From Methylobacterium currus (GTDB lineage Bacteria; Pseudomonadota; Alphaproteobacteria; Rhizobiales; Beijerinckiaceae), in contig NZ_CP028843.1 of assembly GCF_003058325.1 (NCBI RefSeq), positions 1,169,501 through 1,233,500 on the forward strand: DNA of 64,000 nt, given 5' to 3'. The notes under the pieces were generated by a model. The model ran no database searches and was not told where the DNA came from. It saw nothing but the letters and a program-made list of their open reading frames with translations. Positions 26,571 through 34,360 of this stretch are shown piece after piece. The position numbers and the translations under genes are program-made. How positions within the stretch are numbered: position 1 is the first letter of the stretch; each line of letters starts with the position of its first letter.

Positions 26571-27509
26571 GTGAAAGGCAGGACTCCGGAAGGCTGCATC
26601 CTGATCGGGGCACCGGTGCAGTCGGGCACCAACCGGCTCGGCTGCGAGATGGGGCCGAGCGCCTACCGGGCGGCGGGCCTGCTCGAGGCGATCCGCGACC
26701 TCGGCCTCCCGGTCGAGGATGCGGGCGCGATCGCGCCCATGCCCTTCGCGGGCCCGCCGCACCCGAACCGGGCGATCCACCACCTCGCCGAGACGGCGGG
26801 CTGGACCCTCGCCCTGACCGAGGCCGCCTTCCGGCACAGCGCCGAGGCGCGCCCGATCTTCCTCGGCGGCGACCACAGCCTCTCGGCCGGCACCGTGGCG
26901 GGCATGGCAAGGCGGGCCGAGGCCGAGGGACGGCCGCTGTTCCTGCTCTGGCTCGATGCGCATGCCGACCTCCACACCCTCGACACCACGACGAGCGGCA
27001 ACCTGCACGGCGTGCCGCTCGCCTACCTCACCGGGCGGCCGGGCTTCGAGGGCTACTTCCCGCCGCTCACCGCCGCGCTCGACCCGGCCCGGATCTGCAT
27101 GTTCGGCCTGCGCAGCGTCGATCCGGCGGAGCGCGCGGCCTTGGGCAGCGGCGGCGCCCGGGTGCACGACATGCGCGACATCGACGAGAACGGCGTCGTC
27201 GCCCCCTTGCGCGACTTCCTGCGCGAGGTGACGGCGGCGGACGGCCTGCTCCATGTCAGCCTCGACGTCGATTTCCTCGATCCCGGCATCGCGCCGGGGG
27301 TCGGCACCACGGTGCCGGGCGGGGCCACCTTCCGGGAGGCCCACCTGATCATGGAGCTGCTGCACGATTCCGGCCTGGTGCGCAGCCTGGACCTCGTGGA
27401 GCTCAATCCCTTCCTCGACGAGCGCGGCCGCACCGCCCTCCTGATGACCGACCTCGCCGCCAGCCTGCTCGGCCGCCGCATCCTCGACCGACCGACACGG
27501 AGCTTCTAG
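26571..27509 (+). CDS. rocF: Arginase
   Basis: A 312-residue ureohydrolase that converts arginine to ornithine and urea. The Mn-binding motifs are GGDHSLSAGT, DAHADLHT and SLDVDFLDPG, and the arginase-type GAPVQSGTNRLGCEMGP is at the N-terminus. It is the first gene of a two-gene operon; its TAG is directly followed by the ATG of ornithine cyclodeaminase, so its product feeds the next enzyme. GTG start at 26571. Confidence 0.93.
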   Translation: MKGRTPEGCILIGAPVQSGTNRLGCEMGPSAYRAAGLLEAIRDLGLPVEDAGAIAPMPFAGPPHPNRAIHHLAETAGWTLALTEAAFRHSAEARPIFLGGDHSLSAGTVAGMARRAEAEGRPLFLLWLDAHADLHTLDTTTSGNLHGVPLAYLTGRPGFEGYFPPLTAALDPARICMFGLRSVDPAERAALGSGGARVHDMRDIDENGVVAPLRDFLREVTAADGLLHVSLDVDFLDPGIAPGVGTTVPGGATFREAHLIMELLHDSGLVRSLDLVELNPFLDERGRTALLMTDLAASLLGRRILDRPTRSF

Positions 27510-28562
27510 ATGCCGGCCCTCAACGTCGTCCCCTTCGTCAGCGTCGACAACATGATGCGCCTCGTCCACGCGGTCGGGATCGAGGCGATGCTGGTCCGTC
27601 TCGCCGCCGCCATCGCGGAGGATTTTTCGCGGTGGGACGCCTTCCACAAGACGCCCCGGATCGCCGCCCACAGCCCCGACGGGGTGATCGAGCTGATGCC
27701 GACGAGCGACGGCCACACCTACGGCTTCAAATACGTCAACGGCCACCCGAAGAACGCGGCCGGCGGGCGCCAGACCGTCACCGCCTTCGGGGTGCTGGCG
27801 GATGTCGGCAACGGCTATCCGGTGCTGATCACCGAGATGACCCTGCTCACGGCCTTGCGCACCGCCGCCACCTCGGCGCTGGCCGCGAAAGCCCTCGCGC
27901 GGCCGGGATCGCGCACCATGGCGCTGATCGGCAACGGCGCGCAGGCCGAGTTCCAGGCCCTGGCCTTCCGGGCGCTGCTCGGGGTCGATCGCTTGCGCCT
28001 GCACGACATCGACCCGGCGGCGACGGCGAAGTGCCTGCGCAACCTCGCGCGCTTCGGCTTCGACCTCACCGCCTGCGCCAGCACCGCGGAGGCCGTGCGC
28101 GGCGCCGACATCGTCACCACCGTGACGGCGGACAAGCGCAACGCCGTGATCCTCGGCGACAACCTGGTCGGGGAGGGGATGCACATCAACGCGGTCGGGG
28201 GCGACTGCCCGGGCAAGACCGAGCTGGCGCCGGACGTCCTGCGCCGCGCCGCCCTCTTCGTCGAGTACGAGCCGCAGACCCGCATCGAGGGCGAGATCCA
28301 GCAGCTGGCGCCGGACCATCCGGTGACCGAGCTGTGGCGGGTCCTCGCCGGGTCGGCGCCCGGCCGCACGGAGGCGCGCCAGGTCACGGTGTTCGACTCC
28401 GTCGGCTTCGCGATCGAGGATTTTTCCGCCCTGCGCACCGTGCGCGACCTCCTGGCCGAGCATCCCTACTACGAGGATCTCGACCTGCTCGCCGATCCGG
28501 ACGATCCGCGCGACCTCTTCGGCATGCTGATGCGGGCGGGCCCGCCGCGCCTCGTCGCCTGA
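27510..28562 (+). CDS. Ornithine cyclodeaminase
   Basis: A 350-residue NAD-dependent enzyme of the OCD/mu-crystallin family, converting ornithine to proline and ammonia. It shows the Rossmann block MALIGNGAQAEFQALAFRALLG, the family signature TALRTAATSALAAKALARPGS and INAVGGDCPGKTEL. With the upstream arginase it gives a short arginine-to-proline route releasing nitrogen. The start codon follows the arginase stop with no gap, indicating coupled translation. Confidence 0.94.
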   Translation: MPALNVVPFVSVDNMMRLVHAVGIEAMLVRLAAAIAEDFSRWDAFHKTPRIAAHSPDGVIELMPTSDGHTYGFKYVNGHPKNAAGGRQTVTAFGVLADVGNGYPVLITEMTLLTALRTAATSALAAKALARPGSRTMALIGNGAQAEFQALAFRALLGVDRLRLHDIDPAATAKCLRNLARFGFDLTACASTAEAVRGADIVTTVTADKRNAVILGDNLVGEGMHINAVGGDCPGKTELAPDVLRRAALFVEYEPQTRIEGEIQQLAPDHPVTELWRVLAGSAPGRTEARQVTVFDSVGFAIEDFSALRTVRDLLAEHPYYEDLDLLADPDDPRDLFGMLMRAGPPRLVA

Positions 28563-29051
28563 CGGAATCGACGCGCCGCGGATCCGCAGGCGACCTGCCG
28601 CCGCGCATCCCTCGACTTGCCCTGTACTTCGGGCCTGGTGAGCCGCGAGGCGGCCTCCAGGTGCCGTCGCGCGGCCCGACAATCGCCGTCGCGGCGATCA
28701 CCGGTGCCATCCCGCAAGACCGAGGGCGTGCAGGAGAGCAGAATTTTTCCCGGGCGCGGCGTCCCGGAGTCCAGACACCCTCCGGGAGCATTGTCCCGCA
28801 ATCAGGTGATCCTCACGGCGCAGCCTTCGGGCTCTCGCCGGCCCGCCATGCACAGGCCCGCCGCAGGGAAACTACCTACGCATTTTTCATGATCGCTGCG
28901 TAAGGCTTTGGCATCGATCCACTTTCCGAAAGCGCACTAGTTAACGACAGGTTAAGTGTTCGGCCGCACGTCTCGACACGTTTCGGGACATCTGGCATCT
29001 CAAGACTGTCGACGGGACGCGAGACCGGTCCCGGACTTGAGGATAGCCCCG
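28563..29051. other. Non-coding leader region upstream of the Cys-rich peptide genes
   Basis: About 490 bp without a supported gene. The right part (28880-28960) is less GC-rich and probably contains the promoter of the peptide operon; a TTGGCA near 28906 is a possible -35, but no clear -10 is seen. The long untranslated stretch could hold regulation of the peptide genes. Confidence 0.4.
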
Positions 29052-29192
29052 ATGAAGAGCCTCGACCTGAAGACCCTCGGCACCATCGCCGGCGGCTGCT
29101 GCACCCCCTGCACGCCCTGCGCCCCGGCCTGCCCGCCGGCGCCCTGCGCCCCGGCCCCGACCTGCGGCAGCGTCAAGTCGAAGAAGTGCTGA
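29052..29192 (+). CDS. Cys-rich double-glycine leader peptide 1 (putative exported peptide precursor)
   Basis: A 46-residue precursor. Leader MKSLDLKTLGTIAGG ends in the double glycine (residues 14-15) recognised by C39 peptidase exporters. The 31-residue core starts CCTPCTPC and holds eight cysteines (16, 17, 20, 23, 27, 32, 38, 46) among Pro/Ala residues, ending GSVKSKKC. GAGGA precedes the ATG. It is first of two tandem paralogues followed by an acyltransferase-like gene, HlyD and a C39 ABC exporter, so it is very probably the exported substrate. Possible roles are a microcin-like bacteriocin, a RiPP, or a metal-binding peptide; none is proven. Too short for most automatic gene calls. Confidence 0.85.
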   Translation: MKSLDLKTLGTIAGGCCTPCTPCAPACPPAPCAPAPTCGSVKSKKC

Positions 29193-29260
29193 TCGCACCG
29201 CGACCCGCCGAACGACACTGAAAACCCCGCTGAAAACCCCTAAGACACAGGAGAGACATC

Positions 29261-29401
29261 ATGAAGAAGCTCGACCTCGCCACCCTGGCTTCCGTCGCCG
29301 GCGGCTGCTGCACCCCCTGCGCGCCCTGCGCCCCGGCCTGCCCGCCGGCGCCCTGCGCCCCGGCCCCGACCTGCGGCAGCGTCAAGTCGAAGAAGTGCTG
29401 A
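29261..29401 (+). CDS. Cys-rich double-glycine leader peptide 2 (putative exported peptide precursor)
   Basis: A 46-residue paralogue of the preceding gene. Leader MKKLDLATLASVAGG differs at several positions, but the 31-residue core is identical except Thr21 becomes Ala. Over the ~100 bases covering the core and stop I see one nucleotide difference. All eight cysteines are kept. AGGAGAGACATC is a good ribosome binding site. The strong core conservation with a drifting leader suggests recent duplication or gene conversion, and a core under strict constraint. Confidence 0.85.
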   Translation: MKKLDLATLASVAGGCCTPCAPCAPACPPAPCAPAPTCGSVKSKKC

Positions 29402-29452
29402 GCCGCTAACGTCGGATCCGCGCGGGGCCGCGACCGGGAGGATGGAGTTCCG

Positions 29453-30397
29453 ATGACCACGGCCCCGCACATCCCCTGGACCTTTGCCCGCCTGGCCAGC
29501 CTGCCGCTGGCCTGGCGCCGGCGCGGTCTGCGCGCCCTCGTCACGGGCCGCCGCCTCCTGGCGAAGGAGGTCGGCGACGGGTTCGCCGCGACCTTCGAGA
29601 GCGTGCTTCGCCTGCCGCGCCGCGAGGCGTTGCGCCTCTCGCGCGAGGCCGTCCTCCACGACGTCGCCTCCGAGATCGAGTGGTGCGCCCTGCACAAGCG
29701 CCCGATCGCGGCCATCCGGCGCGACATCGACCGGGTGCGGGTCGCCGATCCGGCGGTGATGGAGCGCGTCGCCTCCACCGGCCGGCCGGTGATCCTGGCC
29801 CCCCTCCATATGGGCGCCTACGTGCTCGGCCTCGCCGCCCTGATGCTGCGCTACTTCCCCGGCCGGCCGATGCTGGTCCTGCGCCAGCGCGACGACATGG
29901 CGATGGAGACGGAAGTCATCGAGCGCCTGCGCGAGGTCGATGTCGATGTCCGCTTCCTGACCGTCAGCCAGCGGGCCGATTTCCTGTCCGCGGTGCGCTT
30001 CGCCCAGAAGGGGGCGGTGATCGTGGTGTTCTGCGACCTCGACCCGTCCTACGGGGCGCCGGCCGAGATGCCGATGTTCGGGCTGCCCTTCCGCTTCGCC
30101 TTCGGCACCGACACCCTGGCGCGGCTCACCGGCGCGACCGTGGTGCCGATCGCCACCACCATGGACGACCGCGGCGACACGGTCGGCCTCGGGCAGCCCT
30201 TCGAGGTGCGGGCGAGCGCGCCCGAGGAGCGGGCGCATGTGGCCGGGATCATGCGCCGGCACATCCAGGCCGCCATCTCGGGCAGGCCGGAGCAATGGCA
30301 CCTCTGGCCGATGCTCGCCGATTATTTACCCTCCTCTGCGACGGTGCAGGACATCTCTCCGGCAGGCGGGGAGGCGCCGCACGACCTCGCGGCGTAA
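29453..30397 (+). CDS. LpxL/HtrB-like acyltransferase family protein in peptide operon
   Basis: A 314-residue protein resembling the lysophospholipid/lipid A acyltransferase family: the segment VILAPLHMGAYVLGLAAL aligns with the catalytic block, and FLSAVRFAQKGAVIVVFCDLDPSYG ... LARLTGATVVPI with the downstream half. Canonical family members have HX4(D/E); here His119 is present but the acidic position is Val124, so classic acyltransfer may be lost or altered. No signal peptide; probably peripheral at the inner membrane. Its position between the peptide genes and their exporter suggests a role in peptide modification (lipidation), self-protection or assembly. This is inference. Confidence 0.75.
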   Translation: MTTAPHIPWTFARLASLPLAWRRRGLRALVTGRRLLAKEVGDGFAATFESVLRLPRREALRLSREAVLHDVASEIEWCALHKRPIAAIRRDIDRVRVADPAVMERVASTGRPVILAPLHMGAYVLGLAALMLRYFPGRPMLVLRQRDDMAMETEVIERLREVDVDVRFLTVSQRADFLSAVRFAQKGAVIVVFCDLDPSYGAPAEMPMFGLPFRFAFGTDTLARLTGATVVPIATTMDDRGDTVGLGQPFEVRASAPEERAHVAGIMRRHIQAAISGRPEQWHLWPMLADYLPSSATVQDISPAGGEAPHDLAA

Positions 30398-30418
30398 GGC
30401 CTCGCGAGCGGATGGTCG

Positions 30419-31696
30419 ATGAGCGAACCCGCGGCACCTCCCTCCGCGGAGGCCAGTTTCCAGCGCCGACGGCTCAGCGGCAGCGTCCACCTCCAGCACG
30501 ACCGCGGCAGCGTCTGGATGGCGTGGTTCTTCGGCGCCATCATCGTGGTGATCGTGGCCGGCTTGTTTCTCGGCCGCCTCGCCCGCTCCGAATCGGTGCG
30601 CGGCTACGTCTCGGCGGCCTCGGGGCTCACCCGCCTCGACGCCCAGGCCGCCGGCATCGTCCGGGAGATCGCCGTCAAACAGGGTGACACCGTCACCCGC
30701 GGCCAGCGCCTGATGCAGGTGCAATTGCGCGAGCAGACCACGGGGGGCGTCTCGACCGTCGGCGCCACGCTCCGCAGCCTCCAGGACCGGCGCACCAGCC
30801 TCTCGGCCGAGCAGGCGCGCCTCTCCGCCTATCTCGATTCGACCCGCGGCGACCGCGACGAGACCGAGCGCAACGTCGCGGCGGTCCTGCGTGCCCTCGA
30901 CGAGCAGGAGCGCACCCTGAAGGAGGGTCTGCGTCAGCAGGAGGAGATGGTCGCCCGCGTCGAGGCCTATCTGCGCCAGGGCTACGCCACCCGCGAGACC
31001 CTCAACGGCCAGCGCCGTGCCGCCCTCGACTACGCCCGCCAGATCGCCGAACTGCGCGCCCGCCGGGCCGAGCTGCGGCAGGGCACCTCCGAGCGCCTGC
31101 GCGCCCAGCGCACCGGCGATACCGAGAAGGCGGCGCAGCTCGCCTCGATCCGCAACGAATTGAGCACCATCGAGGCGCAGATCACCACGCTCGGCGCCCA
31201 GTCGCGCATCGACGTGGTGGCGCCGACCGACGGCCAGGTCGCCGGCCTCTACGTCCAGCCCGGCGATTCGGTGACCGCCGACCAGGTGGTGGCGATCCTC
31301 GGCGACACAAGGGCCGATCCGCTGATCGTGCTCGAAGTGCCGGCCCGGGCGATCGGCCTCGCCAAGGTCGGCCAGGACGTCGTGCTGAAATACGACGCCT
31401 TCCCGTTCAAGACCTTCGGCATCGCCAAGGGCACGATCACGGTGATCTCCGGCACCCCCTTGCGCAACCCGATGCTGGCCTCGGCGGAAGAGGGCGGGGG
31501 CGATGCGGCGGCCGCGGCGGCGCGCCAATCCGTCTACCGGGTCGAGGTGCGGCCCGAGTCGCGCACCATGCGCGCCTACGGCACCGACGAGCCGATCCGC
31601 ATCGGCTCGACCCTCTCGGCCGACATCGTGGTCGAGCGGCGGCGGCTGATCGACTGGATGCTCGATCCGATCCGGGCGATGCGCGGCAGGGGATGA
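30419..31696 (+). CDS. HlyD-family periplasmic adaptor of the peptide exporter
   Basis: A 425-residue membrane fusion protein. The cytoplasmic N-terminus (~1-30) is followed by one TM helix (~33-52, WFFGAIIVVIVAGLFLG), a lipoyl half-motif (AAGIVREIAVKQGDTVTRGQ), a long coiled coil (~110-250) and the second lipoyl half (IDVVAPTDGQVAGLYVQPGDSV), then a beta-barrel domain. It links the inner-membrane ABC exporter to a TolC channel. ATG at 30419 lies 21 bp after the acyltransferase stop; the stop lies 4 bp before the ABC gene. Same operon. Confidence 0.92.
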   Translation: MSEPAAPPSAEASFQRRRLSGSVHLQHDRGSVWMAWFFGAIIVVIVAGLFLGRLARSESVRGYVSAASGLTRLDAQAAGIVREIAVKQGDTVTRGQRLMQVQLREQTTGGVSTVGATLRSLQDRRTSLSAEQARLSAYLDSTRGDRDETERNVAAVLRALDEQERTLKEGLRQQEEMVARVEAYLRQGYATRETLNGQRRAALDYARQIAELRARRAELRQGTSERLRAQRTGDTEKAAQLASIRNELSTIEAQITTLGAQSRIDVVAPTDGQVAGLYVQPGDSVTADQVVAILGDTRADPLIVLEVPARAIGLAKVGQDVVLKYDAFPFKTFGIAKGTITVISGTPLRNPMLASAEEGGGDAAAAAARQSVYRVEVRPESRTMRAYGTDEPIRIGSTLSADIVVERRRLIDWMLDPIRAMRGRG

Positions 31697-31700
31697 TGCG

Positions 31701-33845
31701 ATGACCGACTGGCTCAAGCGCGCGCTCAGCAAGCGGCGGCGGGTGCGCTCGATCCTGCAGAACGAGGCCAACGAGTGCGGGCTCGCCGCCCTCGCGATGG
31801 TGGCGAACTACCACCGCCACGACATCGACCTCGCCTATCTGCGGGCGTTGTTCCCGCTGTCGCGCAACGGCATGACGCTCGCCAGCATCGTGGCGCTCGC
31901 CGACAGCCTCGACCTCGACGCCAGCGGCTACGCCCTCGACGGGGTGACCGAGCTGGAGCAGGTGGCGTTGCCGGCGATCCTGCACTGGCGCGGCAACCAC
32001 TTCGTGGTGCTGGAGAGGATGTCTCGCGGCCGCTACCACGTCCACGATCCCGAATTCGGCCTGCGGATCTACGAGCGCGCCGACATGGAGCGCCTGTTCG
32101 GCGGCGTCGTGCTCGAATTCGCCCCCCGGATGGATTTCCGGGCGATCAAGGTCGGCGACCGGCTCAAGCTGCTCGACATCCTGCGCAGCGCCCGGGGCCT
32201 CGGCGGCACGGTGTGGCAGATCACGCTGGTCTCGGTGGCGATCTCGCTGCTCGGCCTCACCACCCCGGTGCTGCTCCAGATCGCCCTCGACGTGGTGATC
32301 CCGCAGGTCGACCTCGACCTGATGCAGATGCTGGCCGCCGGCCTGGTCCTGATGATGCTGTTCGAGGCCTTCGGGCAGTGGCTGCGCGGCTATATCGCCT
32401 TGCGCGCCTCGACGCTGCTCCAGCTCCAGTTCACCCGCAACGTCGTCGGCCACGCGCTGCGGCTGCCGCTGAGCTACTTCGAGTTGCGCCATCCGGGCGA
32501 CTTCGTCACCCGGATCCAGTCGATCGACACGATCCGCAATTTCATGGTCGGGGGCCTGGTCACGTCGTTCGCCGATATCGGCACGTCGTTCCTGCTCGTC
32601 GGGCTGATGTACTATTACTCGCCCGTCATGGCGTCGATCACGCTGGCGACCCTCGCCGCCGTGTTGGCGATGCGCTTCGTCACCTTCCCGACGCTGGACC
32701 GGGCCACCGCCGGCTCGCTCGAGGCGCGCTCGCAGGAGCAGGCGAGCCTGATCGACGGGTTGCAGCGCATCGGCAGCCTGAAGGCCCATAACAGCACCGA
32801 GCTCTTCGCCATGACCTGGTTCGAGAGCTTCGCGCGCTTCGCCAATCTCGACTTCCGGGCGAAGAAGGCCGGGCTCGACGCCGAGTTCCTGATGCACGTC
32901 GTCATCGCGGTCAGCACCGTGGCGACGCTCTATCTCGGCATCACCGGCGTCATCAAGAACACGCTGACGATCGGCACGCTCTACGCCTTCATCGCGCTGC
33001 GCACCGACTTCTTCGACCGCGTCAACCACCTGACCTCGAGCCTGCTCCAGCTCGCCGCCCTCAAGGTCCACGTCGCCCGCCTCGACGACGTGATCGGCCA
33101 GGCGCCGGAGGAGGGCCTGCACGAGGCGACCGTCCACCGCGCGATCCGCAAGGAGGTCCGGATCGAGGACGTCAGCATTCGGTTCGGCCGCGGCGAGGAG
33201 CCGATCCTGACGGGGGCCTCCCTCACGATCGATGTCGGCCGCTGCGAGACGATCGCGATCGTGGGCGCCTCGGGGTCCGGCAAGTCCTCGCTGATGCGGA
33301 TCCTGGCGAGCCTCACCGAGCCCGCCGCCGGCTCCGTCACGGTCGACGGCGCGCCCCTGAGCCAGTTCGGCAAGCGCGAGTACCGGGCCAATCTCGGGGT
33401 CGTCTTCGCCGATGACGGACTCTTCGCCGGCACGGTGGCCGACAACCTGTCGCTGTTCGATCCCGCCGTGTCCCATGCCGAGATGGAGGCGGCCCTGGTC
33501 CGGGTGTCCTTGCGCGAGGAGATCGAGCGGCTGCCGCAGGGCTACGCCACCCATGTCTCGGAGGAGGGCAGCGTGCTCTCCACCGGCCAGCGCCGCCGCC
33601 TGCTGCTGGCCCGCGCCCTCTGCCGCCGGCCGCGGCTGATGCTCCTCGACGAGGTGACGGCCAACCTCGACCCCGCGACCGAGACGGCGCTCGTCGAGAG
33701 CCTGAAGGGCGTGAAGGCCGCCAAGGTCTTCATCACCCACAGCGAACGCCTGCTCGACCAGGTCGACCGCGTCTTCCGCATCGAGAATGGACGCCTCAGC
33801 GAGGATCCGCGCAAGCCGGGGGCGCCGGTGCCGGAGGCGGCGTGA
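31701..33845 (+). CDS. Peptidase-containing (C39) ABC exporter
   Basis: A 714-residue bacteriocin-type ABC transporter. The N-terminal C39 protease has Gln20, catalytic Cys26 (NEANECGLAALAM), His100 (RGNHFVVLE) and Asp116 (HVHDPEFG), so the triad looks intact. The membrane domain follows (~160-430), then an ATPase with Walker A GASGSGKSS, signature LSTGQRRR, Walker B LMLLDEVTANLD and H-loop ITHSER. It would cut double-glycine leaders and export the cores. It is the last gene of the peptide operon; both upstream precursors carry matching GG sites. Confidence 0.94.
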   Translation: MTDWLKRALSKRRRVRSILQNEANECGLAALAMVANYHRHDIDLAYLRALFPLSRNGMTLASIVALADSLDLDASGYALDGVTELEQVALPAILHWRGNHFVVLERMSRGRYHVHDPEFGLRIYERADMERLFGGVVLEFAPRMDFRAIKVGDRLKLLDILRSARGLGGTVWQITLVSVAISLLGLTTPVLLQIALDVVIPQVDLDLMQMLAAGLVLMMLFEAFGQWLRGYIALRASTLLQLQFTRNVVGHALRLPLSYFELRHPGDFVTRIQSIDTIRNFMVGGLVTSFADIGTSFLLVGLMYYYSPVMASITLATLAAVLAMRFVTFPTLDRATAGSLEARSQEQASLIDGLQRIGSLKAHNSTELFAMTWFESFARFANLDFRAKKAGLDAEFLMHVVIAVSTVATLYLGITGVIKNTLTIGTLYAFIALRTDFFDRVNHLTSSLLQLAALKVHVARLDDVIGQAPEEGLHEATVHRAIRKEVRIEDVSIRFGRGEEPILTGASLTIDVGRCETIAIVGASGSGKSSLMRILASLTEPAAGSVTVDGAPLSQFGKREYRANLGVVFADDGLFAGTVADNLSLFDPAVSHAEMEAALVRVSLREEIERLPQGYATHVSEEGSVLSTGQRRRLLLARALCRRPRLMLLDEVTANLDPATETALVESLKGVKAAKVFITHSERLLDQVDRVFRIENGRLSEDPRKPGAPVPEAA

Positions 33846-34036
33846 GGGGTGGACGCCGGCCGGCCGAGTAAAATTCTTCCGGGAGTAATAACGTGCCACG
33901 CTATCCGAAGCGGCGCAGCGGAGCACGACATGATACGACGCATGTCAAATGCGGAAAAAGAGACAAGATGTATCTGCGTTAGACCCTTTGGTCGGGATAA
34001 CTGCTCTCGCGAGCACATTTTCCATCCCGCCCACGA

Positions 34037-34152
34037 CCTCATCGTGACGTGCTGCTGCGTGCAGCAGCCTCGAAGGAGGTCCCCAGAAATCTCTGCGCGC
34101 ACTGGAGCCCTCCTTCGAGGCCTCCGCTCTGCTCCGGCACGTCAGGATGAGG
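34037..34152. repeat. ~120-bp inverted-repeat element, copy 2
   Basis: Terminal repeats CCTCATCGTGACGTGC (34037-34052) and GCACGTCAGGATGAGG (34137-34152) pair with one mismatch. The inner GCCTCGAAGGA/TCCTTCGAGGC pair matches copy 1 exactly. An extra palindrome GCTGCTGC-GTGCAGCAGC lies in the left arm. It lies in the gap between the C39 exporter and the TolC gene, next to copy B of the 116-bp element. Confidence 0.8.
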
Positions 34153-34179
34153 TCGTGGATGGGACTGAAATGGATGTCA

Positions 34180-34295
34180 TACCGCAGCGCCTTCGAACGG
34201 ACTCGTTTGAAGGCGCTGGCTAAGCCCGAACGCGCGCCGGCGCTGATGCGCCGGACGCCTTCGCATCGACACGTCGATGCGAAGGCGCGATGGCA
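34180..34295 (-). repeat. 116-bp three-hairpin palindromic element, copy B
   Basis: Reverse-orientation copy of the element at 2253, same length, with arms GCGCCTTCGAACG/CGTTTGAAGGCGC, CGCCGGCGC/GCGCCGG and CGCCTTCGCATCGAC/GTCGATGCGAAGGCG. Compensating changes on both arms (T-A to C-G in the long stem, relative to copy A) keep the hairpin. The flanks are TCA and CAA, so no target duplication is seen here. Confidence 0.85.
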
Positions 34296-34360
34296 CAAGG
34301 CTCAGAGCCCCCGAAGCTAGAGCTCCCAAAACTCCTGCCACGCGATAGCGGGCGCCCGCC

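Noticed and set aside
31437..33926. 829-codon minus-strand frame over the C39 exporter
   Set aside because: Antisense to a gene with intact protease and ATPase motifs; low-complexity translation.
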